Source of the DNA: DATLYH01 sp035575035
Lineage (GTDB): Bacteria; Planctomycetota; Planctomycetia; Gemmatales; Gemmataceae
Length of the DNA stretch: 29,705 nucleotides
Assembly: GCA_035575035.1 (NCBI GenBank)
Contig: DATLYH010000029.1
Coordinates: 1 to 29,705, forward strand
Direction: 5' to 3'
The first letter of the stretch is position 1, and the number at the start of each line of letters is the position of its first letter. The translations under genes and the position numbers were made by a program. The notes under the pieces are model-generated. The model had not been told where the DNA came from. It made no database searches and saw only the letters and a list, made by a program, of their open reading frames with translations. Below are positions 1-8,760 of the stretch, piece by piece.

Positions 1-72
1 ACCAGGCTGAGTAACAAACGTGGACGGTCCTAAGGTAACACTTCGTTGCCCTGCCCATCAGTAATGATGGGC
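1..72 (+). other. non-canonical segment at the start of the 23S fragment, possible intron tail or scar
   Basis: Recognisable 23S sequence resumes at about 71-80. The bases before it hold two odd copies. Positions 23-37 are identical over 15 nt to the conserved 23S exon at 173-187, the region cut by I-CeuI/I-CreI-type endonucleases. Positions 54-70 are identical over 17 nt to the 3' tail of intron 2 (2062-2078), a short hairpin. No group I S element (AAGATATAGTC type) is visible in this piece. It could be the tail of a third, altered intron, a scar of intron loss, or a lineage-specific rRNA expansion. The window edge prevents a decision. Confidence 0.4.
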
Positions 73-148
73 TGAGCATCCGGCCATATGCTGGGAAACC
101 CGAGTATCCCACACTACCAGCCGCAAGGCGAAGCTCGCAACCGAAGCT

Positions 149-237
<89 letters not shown>

Positions 238-684
238 CGGATCACTGTCTCCACGAGCGACTCGGTGAAACTGTAGTTGTTGTGAAGATGCAACATACCC
301 GCAATTAGACGGAAAGACCCCGTGAACCTTTACTGCAGCTTAGTATTGGGTTTAGGCCCAGCATGCGTAGAGTAGGTGGGAGGCTGTGAAGTGGGTACTC
401 CGGTATCCACAGAGCCGCCGTTGAAACACCACCCTTGCTGTGCTTGAATTCTAACTCCGTTCCGTGAACCCGGGCGGTGGACAGTGCTAAGTGGGCAGTT
501 TGACTGGGGCGGTCTCCTCCTAAAGAGTAACGGAGGAGTTCAAAGGTACCCTCAGCCTGGTTGGCAATCAGGCGGCGAGCGCAATGGTAGAAGGGTGCTT
601 GACTGCGAGTCCCATAAGACGAGCAGGGACGAAAGTCGGACATAGTGATCCGGCGGTGCTGGATGGAAAGGCCGTCGCTCAACA

Positions 685-720
<36 letters not shown>

Positions 721-756
721 TCTGAGCGTTCACAGCGGCGAGGAGGTTTGGCACCT

Positions 757-1588
757 TAACACATCGGGGTGCTGCAGGAGAGATCCTGCACCAACAATTC
801 GGCTTATAACGGTGGACCCGTCAGCGGAAACTGTGAAATGATGATTCCGCCCGGCAATACCGTGGGAAGTCTAACACCAACGCAACATGCCGTTCTGGTG
901 GGTAGTCTCCTCGGTGATGGTACACTCCGGCGACAGGGCAAACGATTGAATGCTTTGTTCGAGGTGAACCATTGCCTCCAGTTTCGAGACTACGTGGACT
1001 GGAAATGGCAACATTTCCGGGAATACGTCCTGACCCCTCCAAAGCCCCGCAAAGGCAATGGCAAGCGTGTTGCGTATCGGTTCACGACTCGAAGCCTTCC
1101 GCTTTTCACGCGCTATCTGAAGTGGTTTTACGTGAACGGCAAGAAGGCTGTGCCGCCCGATCTCGAACTAGATCCGCTGAGTCTAGCGGTCTGGTTCATG
1201 GATGACGGTTGCAAGAGTCGCAGCGCATGGTATCTGAATACGCAACAGTTCTCGGTTGAAGAGCAGGAATTCTTGATCCTGTTACTCAACAAGAGATTTG
1301 CGATTGAAGGGACGCTGAATCGGGACAAGTGTTATTATCGAATCCGAATCAGCACCGGTAGTTCAGAGCGGCTTCGGGAGTTGATAAGCTCCCATGTTTT
1401 GCCATGCTTCCGATACAAATTGGTGGATGACCCCGTAACGACTGATCCGAAAGGTGAGAGTTTCCTCTTCGAGGAAGCTAACACGCCGACTCCTGTCCTT
1501 TGCAAGTCAGAGTATGGTCACATGGACCTAACCTCGACGACAGGATGAAGATATAGTCTACACCACTGCGAAAGCAGGGAATATGGTA
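757..1588 (+). mobile_element. group I intron 1 in 23S rRNA (after E. coli U2500)
   Basis: The 5' exon ends in GCACCT (751-756), which pairs with the internal guide GGGTGC (767-772), including the diagnostic U·G pair at the splice site (756·767). A P2 hairpin follows (773-779 with 784-790, GAGA loop). The R element GTAACGACTGAT lies near 1435-1446 and the S element AAGATATAGTC at 1548-1558. A P9 hairpin with a GAAA loop is at about 1566-1575. The 3' exon CGATG (1589-1593) pairs with guide bases 762-766, giving P10 directly next to P1. This fixes the boundaries without an alignment. The last intron base is A (1588), not the usual G. A LAGLIDADG endonuclease gene occupies most of the intron. 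Confidence 0.9.
838..1548 (+). CDS. LAGLIDADG homing endonuclease encoded in intron 1
   Basis: This 236-residue protein has two LAGLIDADG-type motifs: VGSLLGDG at residues 21-28 and LAVWFMDDG at about 116-124. It is therefore the single-chain two-motif class, which acts as a monomer to cut an intron-less 23S allele at the insertion site and drive intron homing. The acidic residue near the end of each motif is present (Asp27, Asp123). I chose the ATG at 838, although the frame is open from at least 769; no clear Shine-Dalgarno sequence precedes either. The stop codon touches the S element of the ribozyme, and the frame also runs through the R element at 1435-1446, so coding and catalytic sequence overlap. 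Some such proteins also act as maturases; nothing here decides that. Confidence 0.9.
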   Translation: MMIPPGNTVGSLTPTQHAVLVGSLLGDGTLRRQGKRLNALFEVNHCLQFRDYVDWKWQHFREYVLTPPKPRKGNGKRVAYRFTTRSLPLFTRYLKWFYVNGKKAVPPDLELDPLSLAVWFMDDGCKSRSAWYLNTQQFSVEEQEFLILLLNKRFAIEGTLNRDKCYYRIRISTGSSERLRELISSHVLPCFRYKLVDDPVTTDPKGESFLFEEANTPTPVLCKSEYGHMDLTSTTG

Positions 1589-1620
1589 CGATGTCGGCTC
1601 ATCGCATCCTGGGGGTGGAG

Positions 1621-2078
1621 AAAACGTAATCTTCTCTCCTCATCGGAAACGGTGAGGTAATAAACGAGCTCAAAACGGTGAAGGCCTTCAAGTTGTCTCG
1701 GAAACGAGTTTTTTGGAGGTTAACCCCGTGGGAAAGCCGCTTACCGAAGTCGAGCGAGCTTATTTGGCGGGTTTTCTGGATGGCGACGGCGCGATCATGG
1801 CGCTGATTGCCGGTGGCGTCCAAGGAAGACCTGATCGAAGTAGCTCAATTGGCAGATGCATTGTCGAAGTTCAACGTACGGTCCAGACTCCGGCGTAAGA
1901 ACCATGCGGCAATGATCCAGGCAAGCGTGCTCCCGTAACGACTGATTCATACCCCGGTCTGGGGAGTATGATGAGATAGGCGCTTCTGGCGCTCTATCAC
2001 ACGGCTCGCACCTAAGGCCCGCCTGGTGACAGGCGACGCTATGGTGAAGGTATAGTCTTACCCCATCAGTAATGATGG
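1621..2078 (+). mobile_element. group I intron 2 in 23S rRNA (helix 91 loop), boundaries approximate
   Basis: The rRNA exon that begins at 1589 runs through ATCCTGGGGGTGGAG to about 1620 and resumes near 2079-2088 before CCCAAGGG. The insert contains an 8-bp hairpin with GAAA loop near 1638-1658, the R element GTAACGACTGAT (1935-1946) and the S element AAGGTATAGTC (2047-2057). A terminal hairpin lies at 2063-2078. Positions 1932-1946 are identical to 1432-1446 of intron 1, so the two introns are related. I could not place the splice sites: guide-like pairings exist (1617-1621 with 1635-1639, and 2078-2083 with 1629-1634), but they lack a U·G pair. The insertion lies near E. coli 2528-2534. 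Confidence 0.8.
1728..1938 (+). pseudogene. decayed LAGLIDADG endonuclease in intron 2
   Basis: A GTG start at 1728 lies 8 nt after a GGAGG sequence (1715-1719). The frame gives ERAYLAGFLDGDGAIM, a classic first LAGLIDADG motif, then loses sense after about 28 residues and stops at about 1898. In the +1 frame from about 1816 the sequence resumes as an endonuclease-like C-terminus (EDLIEVAQLADALSKFNVRS and following) and ends at TAA 1936-1938. Family members of this type are usually about 150-200 residues, whereas only about 70 codons remain. The gene has therefore lost its middle and shifted frame. The intron has probably lost its own homing ability. Confidence 0.8.
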
Positions 2079-2123
2079 AAGGTCGAGCTCCCAAGGGTTT
2101 GGCTGTTCGCCAATGAAAGCGGT

Positions 2124-2161
<38 letters not shown>

Positions 2162-2643
2162 CCCTATCTGTTGCGGGCGCAGGAGACTTGAGCGGTTTTC
2201 TCCCTAGTACGAGAGGATTGGGAGGGACGCACCTCTGGTGTTCCAGTTGTCGCGCTAGCGGCACGGCTGGGTAGCTAACGTGCGGCCAGGATAAACGCTG
2301 AAGGCATATAAGCGTGAAGCCCTCCGCAAGATGAGGTCTCCAGCCCTTTCAAGGGCGTAGGCTCCTGGAAGACCACCAGGTAGATAGGCCGGGTGTGTAA
2401 GCGCAGTAATGCGTTCAGCTAACCGGTACTAACAGCCAAGCGCTTTGCCGCATTCATCCTTTTCTCGGTGGCACGCGGGCGATGCCGCCCGCCGACACCC
2501 CAAGAGCTGTGTGAGAGCTTCTCGCTATCACCTGTTGATATACTTGCCGTCCGGTGGTGCCGGTCGTGAATCCTTTTCGCGGCCCGCGCCTCTAATAGAG
2601 GGAAAGCGAATCCGCAACACCGCCAGACGGCGGAGCGACTTTT

Positions 2644-2752
2644 TCCGGTGACCATACCTGGCGGGAAACACCCGTTCCCATTCCGAACACGGCCGTTAAG
2701 CCGCCAGGGCCGATGGTAGTCCGTCAAGGGCGAGAGTAGGTCATCGCCGGGA
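2644..2752 (+). rRNA. rrf: 5S rRNA
   Basis: The ends TCCGGTGACC and GGTCATCGCCGGGA pair as the terminal helix. The middle contains the conserved CCCGTTCCCATTCCGAACACGG-type loop and the GAGAGTAGGTCATCGCC strand. The length of about 109 nt is normal. It lies about 195 bp after the 23S gene in the usual 23S-5S order, and a 16S gene follows in the same direction. Confidence 0.95.
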
Positions 2753-2993
2753 TTTTTCTCCCTCGGCTCCTTGCCGGGGGAGGACTTGAAACGTACAATT
2801 CCCTTTGCGGAATTGAAGCGATCTTTGACAATTTGGTTAGCCCCAAGAAGAACCAATGCGAGGATGGGTGAAGCCTTTACGGCGCGACTCATCCTTGCTC
2901 ACGCAAGTTCTTTGAGTCTTGCCAAAAAGGCGACCTCAAACTTTTCAAGTTGCTCACAAGCCGCTTCCTTTCGGGGAAGTGGTTGAAAGCAAA
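2753..2993 (+). other. 5S-16S spacer, probable 16S leader
   Basis: About 240 bp lie between the 5S and 16S genes. I find no tRNA, no terminator with a T-run after the 5S, and no convincing open reading frame. A CTTTGACAATTTGGTTAG stretch near 2823-2840 resembles the boxA-like antitermination or processing sequences found upstream of 16S genes. A small CTTCC/GGAAG hairpin lies near 2964-2979, just before the 16S start. The absence of a visible terminator means that 23S, 5S and 16S could be one transcript, but a new promoter within the spacer cannot be excluded. Confidence 0.5.
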
Positions 2994-4540
<1,547 letters not shown>

Positions 4541-4631
4541 TAAGGATTGATTCCGCCGGGCTCTCACGGCCCGGCTACCTCAAACATGTCCGCCCCTCGC
4601 ACCGGCCCACGGGTGCTCCCGAAGCAAAGAT

Positions 4632-4669
4632 AAACCCGCTGCCCCTCAAAAGGCAGCGGGTTTTTTTGC
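4632..4669 (+). terminator. rho-independent terminator of the rRNA block
   Basis: A perfect stem AAACCCGCTGCC / GGCAGCGGGTTT with loop CCTCAAAA is followed by an uninterrupted T-run. It lies about 90 bp after the 16S 3' end. A further GC-rich hairpin (4555-4561 with 4569-4575) lies between them. This is the strongest terminator in the window and separates the rRNA block from the convergent leuA gene. Confidence 0.95.
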
Positions 4670-4690
4670 GCCGTTACCGGGTCATCCACG

Positions 4691-4782
4691 CCCGGAGCGC
4701 CAGCGACGGGTGGGGTTAATACCAGCCCGGAGCGCCCGCGACGGGTGGGGTTAATACCAGCCCGGAGCGCCCGCGACGGGAC
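4691..4782. repeat. 35-bp tandem repeat, dispersed CCCGGAGCG family
   Basis: Three copies start at 4691, 4726 and 4761. Each begins CCCGGAGCGCC, continues GCGACGGG and ends with the linker TGGGGTTAATACCAG, except that the last copy lacks the linker. The core is shared, in one orientation or the other, with the clusters near 12416, 22256 and 23788, while the linker differs at each site. The cluster lies between the rRNA terminator and the leuA stop codon. No protein-coding sense is likely. Confidence 0.9.
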
Positions 4783-4833
4783 ACGCCATGCCCTCCGCGC
4801 ACGCTCCGGGCGCGGATGAACCCGGCCGCCTGC

Positions 4834-6402
4834 TCACGACACCGCCGCTGCCTCGACCAGCGGAGCGGTCGTCTGCCCCTCCCCCAGTTCGCGGCGCAGC
4901 GCGATCCGGTTGATCACCTGCAAGAACGCCAGGGCGCTGGCCTCGATGATGTCGGTGCTGACGCCCCGGCCGCGGAACGTCTTGCCGTTGTACTCCGCCT
5001 CGATATGCACCTCGCCCTGGGCATCCTCGCCGATCGTCACGCTCCGCACCCGGTAGTCCTTCAGGGTCACGTCGATGCCGGTGATCCGCTCGATCGCCTT
5101 GAAGACGGCGTCGATCGGGCCGTCGCCTGTTGCCGCCTCGCGCACCACCCGGCCCTCCTTGTGCCACAGGCAGACCGCCGCCGACGGGATGGTGCCGGTG
5201 CCGGCGTTGCAGGTAAACGCCTCCAGCGTCCACAGGGCCGGCCCGCTGTGGATCTGGGCCTCGGCCAGCGCCTCGATGTCGCTGTCGTAGACCACCTTTT
5301 TCTTGTCGGCCAGCGCCTTGAACGCTTCGTAGACCTTCTCCAGCTGCTCCTCGTTGAGGTGGTAGCCCAGGTCGCTGATCCGCTGCCGCAGCGCGTGCCG
5401 GCCGCTGTGCTTGCCCAGCACCAGCTCCGTCCGCAGCAGGCCGATGTCCTCGGGGTTCATGATCTCGTAGGTGGACCGCTCCTTGAGCAGGCCGTCCTGG
5501 TGGATGCCGGCCTCGTGGGCGAAGGCATTCTGGCCGACCACCGCCTTGTTGCGCTGCACCTGGATGCCGGTCACGTGCGAGACCAGCCGGCTGCAATGGT
5601 ACAGATGCCGGGTGTTAATGCCGACTTCCAGGTTGAAGTAGTCCTTGCGGGTCTTGACCGCCATGACCACCTCTTCCAGGGCGCAGTTGCCGGCCCGCTC
5701 GCCCAGGCCGTTGATGGTGCACTCCACCTGCCGGGCCCCCTCCTTCAGCGCGGCCAGGCTGTTGGCCACCGCCAAACCGAGATCGTTGTGACAGTGGACG
5801 CTGATGACCACCCGGTCAATGCCGCGCACGTGCTGCTTCAGATAGCGAATGGCGGCGGCGTACTGCTCGGGTACGGCGTAGCCGACCGTGTCGGGGATGT
5901 TGACCGTGGTGGCGCCGGCCTCGATGGCCCGCTCGACCACCTCGGCCAGGAAATCGAGCTCGGTGCGGGCGGCATCCTCGGGGGAGAACTCCACGTCGTC
6001 GCAGTAGCCCTTGGCCCGCTTGACCCCCTCGACTGCCCGGCGGATGATTTCCTCCTTGCTCATCCGCAGCTTGAACTCGCGGTGGATGGCGCTGGTGGCC
6101 AAGAAGACGTGGATGCGCGGCCGGGGCGATTCCTTGACCGCCTCCCAGGCCCGGTCGATGTCGGCGGGGTTGCAGCGGGCCAGGCCGCAGATGATCGGTC
6201 CATGCACCTGGCGGGCAATCTCCCGCACCGCCTCGAAGTCGCCGGGCGAGGCGATCGGGAAGCCCGCCTCGATGATATCGACCCCGAGATCCTTCAAGGC
6301 GTGGGCAACCTGGAGCTTCTCGGCCAGGTTCATGCTGGCGCCGGGGCTTTGTTCGCCGTCACGCAGGGTCGTGTCGAAGATGATCAAACGGTTGTTGGAC
6401 AT
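4834..6402 (-). CDS. leuA: 2-isopropylmalate synthase
   Basis: This cytoplasmic enzyme condenses acetyl-CoA with 2-oxoisovalerate, the first committed step of leucine synthesis. The 522-residue protein is a usual bacterial LeuA length. The N-terminal HMGL-like TIM barrel shows FDTTLRDGEQSPG at residues 9-21 with the metal and substrate-binding Arg-Asp, then EAGFPIASPGDF. SVHCHNDLGLAVANSL with the metal-binding His pair and NGLGERAGNC follow. The C-terminal third, from about residue 390, is the LeuA dimer domain that binds leucine for feedback inhibition. A GGGGAG sequence lies 8-9 nt before the ATG. The gene stands alone, with no leuB, leuC or leuD in view, and lies behind the attenuator described separately. 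Confidence 0.97.
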   Translation of the reverse strand: MSNNRLIIFDTTLRDGEQSPGASMNLAEKLQVAHALKDLGVDIIEAGFPIASPGDFEAVREIARQVHGPIICGLARCNPADIDRAWEAVKESPRPRIHVFLATSAIHREFKLRMSKEEIIRRAVEGVKRAKGYCDDVEFSPEDAARTELDFLAEVVERAIEAGATTVNIPDTVGYAVPEQYAAAIRYLKQHVRGIDRVVISVHCHNDLGLAVANSLAALKEGARQVECTINGLGERAGNCALEEVVMAVKTRKDYFNLEVGINTRHLYHCSRLVSHVTGIQVQRNKAVVGQNAFAHEAGIHQDGLLKERSTYEIMNPEDIGLLRTELVLGKHSGRHALRQRISDLGYHLNEEQLEKVYEAFKALADKKKVVYDSDIEALAEAQIHSGPALWTLEAFTCNAGTGTIPSAAVCLWHKEGRVVREAATGDGPIDAVFKAIERITGIDVTLKDYRVRSVTIGEDAQGEVHIEAEYNGKTFRGRGVSTDIIEASALAFLQVINRIALRRELGEGQTTAPLVEAAAVS

Positions 6403-6418
6403 GGCGGATGCTCCCCTG

Positions 6419-6454
6419 AAAGAAAAAGCCCTGGGACTTTTTTGGTCCCAGGGC
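6419..6454 (-). terminator. attenuator terminator in the leuA leader
   Basis: On the - strand a perfect 10-bp stem GCCCTGGGAC / GTCCCAGGGC (6445-6454 with 6428-6437) is followed by TTTTTCTTT. It lies entirely in the leuA 5' leader and ends about 17 nt before the start codon, so it can only act on leuA itself. Its 5' arm (6444-6452) can instead pair over 9 bp with GGTCCTAGG at 6496-6504, which would prevent termination. That competing pairing is the expected antiterminator. Confidence 0.85.
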
Positions 6455-6496
6455 CGATGTCAGCAGATCAGCAATCGCTTTCCGATGACCGCGTAC

Positions 6497-6556
6497 CTAG
6501 GACCAATCCCCCAGAAGGGGGAGGGCAAGGTCCAGGAGCAGCAGCAACGCAGTCAT
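6497..6556 (-). CDS. leuL: leucine-rich leader peptide of the leuA attenuator
   Basis: This 19-codon frame reads MTALLLLLDLALPLLGDWS and then TAG: nine leucines in 19 residues, five of them consecutive (codons 4-8). It lies 94 nt upstream of leuA on the same strand. Codons 7-10 contain CCTGGACC (6529-6536), which can pair with GGTCCTAGG (6496-6504) that spans the stop codon. A 6-bp hairpin (6507-6512 with 6517-6522) is nested between them. Stalling at the Leu codons would cover the first segment and free the second to form the antiterminator. No strong Shine-Dalgarno sequence is visible. The peptide has no function expected beyond its translation. The symbol is by analogy with enterobacterial leuL. 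Confidence 0.8.
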   Translation of the reverse strand: MTALLLLLDLALPLLGDWS

Positions 6557-6708
6557 CGTCGTATGGCGGTCAAGGATGTTCTCCGGGCCCTATCCCGGAG
6601 GAACATGAAATCAATGTAGGCGAGAGCCGCCCGGAAATCAACTTAAATCTTCCCGACTTGGAGCCGGGGGCCGGTGGCAAGGTGCGGGGGCTCTGCTAGG
6701 ATGCCGGT

Positions 6709-8754
6709 ATGGGTTACGCCAGCTTACAGGCGTGCATCGCCGATCTGGAGCGTACCGGCCAACTGGTACGCATCGAACAGGAGATCGACCCCTACCTGGA
6801 GGCGGCCGCGATTCACCGCCGCGTCTACCAGGCCGGGGGGCCGGCCGTCTACTACGCCCGTGTCAAGGGCTGTGCCTTCCCGATGGTCTCCAACCTGTTC
6901 GGCACCCTCGAGCGCACCCGCTTCCTGTTCCGCGACACGCTGGAGGCGGTTCGCCACCTGGTCGAGCTGAAAGTGGACCCATCGGTCTTCTGGAAACGGC
7001 CCTGGCGCTACCGCGATGTGCTGCGCACCTTGTGGTTTTTGCGGCCGAAGGTGGTGCGCCACGGCCCGGTGCTGGCCCGGCAGACCACCATCGACCGCTT
7101 GCCGCAGCTGGTCTGCTGGCCGCGTGACGGCGGGGCGTTCATCACCTTGCCGCAGGTCTACACAGAAGACGCCGACCGGCCCGGCTGGCGGCACTCCAAC
7201 CTCGGCATGTACCGAGTGCAGCTGTCCGGCAATGCCTACCGGCCCAACCGAGAGGTCGGCCTGCACTACCAGATCCACCGCGGCATCGGCGTGCACCACG
7301 CGGCCACCCTTCGCCGAGGGGTGCCGTTCCGGGTCAACATCTTCGTCGGCGGCCCGCCCGCCCTGACCTTGGCCGCCGTCATGCCGCTGCCCGAGGGGCT
7401 GCCCGAGCTGGCCTTCGCCGGGGCGCTAGGCGGCCGCCGCGTCCGGTTGGTCTATCCCCCCCTCACCCCTGACCCCTCTCCCCCCGTGGGAGGAGAGGGG
7501 GACAAGAGTTCCTCCCCTCATGCGGGGATGACCTCTCACTGGAGCCGGGCTACCCGCGAGGGAGGAGAGGGGGACAAGCCGTCCTCCCTTCTCCCCCGTT
7601 TCGGGGAAGAGGGGGGCAAGAGTTCCTCCCCTCGCCCTCGTTTCGGGGGAGAGGGGTTGGGGGTGAGGGGGCTCCCCATTGCCGCCGATGCCGACTTTTG
7701 CATCACCGGCACCGTCGATCCCGAGCGGCAGCTGCCGGAGGGACCATTCGGCGATCATCTCGGCTACTACAGCCTCGTCCACCCCTTCCCCGTCCTCAAC
7801 GTGGAGCGCGTCTACCACCGCGAGGGGGCAATCTGGCCGTTCACGGTGGTCGGCCGGCCGCCGCAGGAGGACACTTCCTTCGGCGCTATCATCCACGAGA
7901 TCACCGGACCAATCATCCCCACGGTCATCCCCGGCCTGCACGCGGTTCATGCCGTCGATGCCGCCGGCGTCCATCCGCTCCTCTTGGCCATCGGCAGCGA
8001 GCGCTACGTCCCTTACGCCCAACCGCGCAAGCCGCAGGAGCTGCTCACCTGCGCCAACGCCATCCTGGGGCAAGGACAACTCTCACTGGCCAAGTACCTG
8101 CTGATCGTAGCCAAGGAGGATGACCCCGACCTGGACATCCATGACATCCCGGCGTTCTTCCGGCACCTGCTGGAGCGGGTCAACTGGCAGACCGACCTGC
8201 ACTTTCAGACCTGCACCACCATCGACACGCTCGACTACTCGGGGACCGGGCTGAACGAGGGGTCGAAGGTGGTGATCGCTGCCGCCGGTCCGCCGCGCCG
8301 TCGGCTGCCGACGGTGCTGCCGGAGGGGTTCTTCCTGCCCGACGGTTTCTGCGAGCCGCGGGTCTGCCTACCGGGAGTCCTGGCTGTGCAGGCGCCGCGC
8401 TATCAGGCGGGCAGCGACGAGGTGGAGCCGGGCGTGCGGCGGTTCTGCGAGGCGTTCCGGCCGACCGACGCCCTCAATGCCTTCCCGCTGGTGGTGTTGG
8501 TGGATGACAGCGAATTCACAGCCCGGACGCTGAACAACTTCCTGTGGGTGACCTTCACGCGCTCCAACCCGGCGGCCGATGTGCACGGCATCGGCGCCTT
8601 CATCCGGCAGAAGCACTGGGGCTGCGCCGGAGCGCTGGTGATCGACGCCCGCATCAAGCCGCACCATGCCCCGCCGTTGGAGGAAGACCCGGCGGTCCGC
8701 AAGCGCGTCGATGCCCTTGGGGCGCCGGGCGGCCCGCTGCATGGGATTATTTGA
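6709..8754 (+). CDS. UbiD-family decarboxylase with in-frame repeat insertion
   Basis: UbiD enzymes are non-oxidative (de)carboxylases that use prenylated FMN supplied by UbiX, classically in ubiquinone or menaquinone synthesis but also on aromatic acids. The family pattern is clear: an N-terminal MGYASLQACIADLERTGQLV, the central GNAYRPNREVGLHYQIHRGIGVHHA region, and the signature LPEGPFGDHLGYYS with the catalytic-region Glu after the insertion. Usual family length is about 450-620 residues; this one has 681. The excess comes from about 75 residues (roughly 248-322) encoded by a low-complexity repeat. The reading frame survives, so a working enzyme is plausible. It diverges from leuA. No ubiX is in view, so substrate and pathway are unknown. 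Confidence 0.9.
   Translation: MGYASLQACIADLERTGQLVRIEQEIDPYLEAAAIHRRVYQAGGPAVYYARVKGCAFPMVSNLFGTLERTRFLFRDTLEAVRHLVELKVDPSVFWKRPWRYRDVLRTLWFLRPKVVRHGPVLARQTTIDRLPQLVCWPRDGGAFITLPQVYTEDADRPGWRHSNLGMYRVQLSGNAYRPNREVGLHYQIHRGIGVHHAATLRRGVPFRVNIFVGGPPALTLAAVMPLPEGLPELAFAGALGGRRVRLVYPPLTPDPSPPVGGEGDKSSSPHAGMTSHWSRATREGGEGDKPSSLLPRFGEEGGKSSSPRPRFGGEGLGVRGLPIAADADFCITGTVDPERQLPEGPFGDHLGYYSLVHPFPVLNVERVYHREGAIWPFTVVGRPPQEDTSFGAIIHEITGPIIPTVIPGLHAVHAVDAAGVHPLLLAIGSERYVPYAQPRKPQELLTCANAILGQGQLSLAKYLLIVAKEDDPDLDIHDIPAFFRHLLERVNWQTDLHFQTCTTIDTLDYSGTGLNEGSKVVIAAAGPPRRRLPTVLPEGFFLPDGFCEPRVCLPGVLAVQAPRYQAGSDEVEPGVRRFCEAFRPTDALNAFPLVVLVDDSEFTARTLNNFLWVTFTRSNPAADVHGIGAFIRQKHWGCAGALVIDARIKPHHAPPLEEDPAVRKRVDALGAPGGPLHGII
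7452..7676 (+). repeat. GC-rich repeat inserted in frame in the UbiD-like gene
   Basis: The sequence opens CCCCCCTCACCCCTGACCCC and contains repeated blocks of the type GGAGAGGGGGACAAG..TCCTCCC (near 7490, 7562 and 7610). It closes with GGGGTTGGGGGTGAGGGGG, roughly the reverse complement of the opening. It translates as LTPDPSPPVGGEGDKSSS and similar low-complexity text. The ends are therefore inverted and the whole is 225 bp, a multiple of three. It separates two conserved UbiD segments, ending GRRVRLV and beginning LPIAADADFCI. LTPDPSP-type interspersed repeats occur in many bacterial genomes. Confidence 0.85.
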
Positions 8755-8760
8755 CACGCC

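Noticed and set aside
2449..2993. tRNA genes in the rRNA spacers
   Set aside because: I looked for acceptor ends, GTTCGANTC arms and anticodon loops and found none that fold.
4816..6699. 627-residue open frame on the + strand
   Set aside because: It is antisense to leuA, has the Pro/Gly/Arg/Leu-rich composition of a GC-rich shadow frame, and shows no domain.
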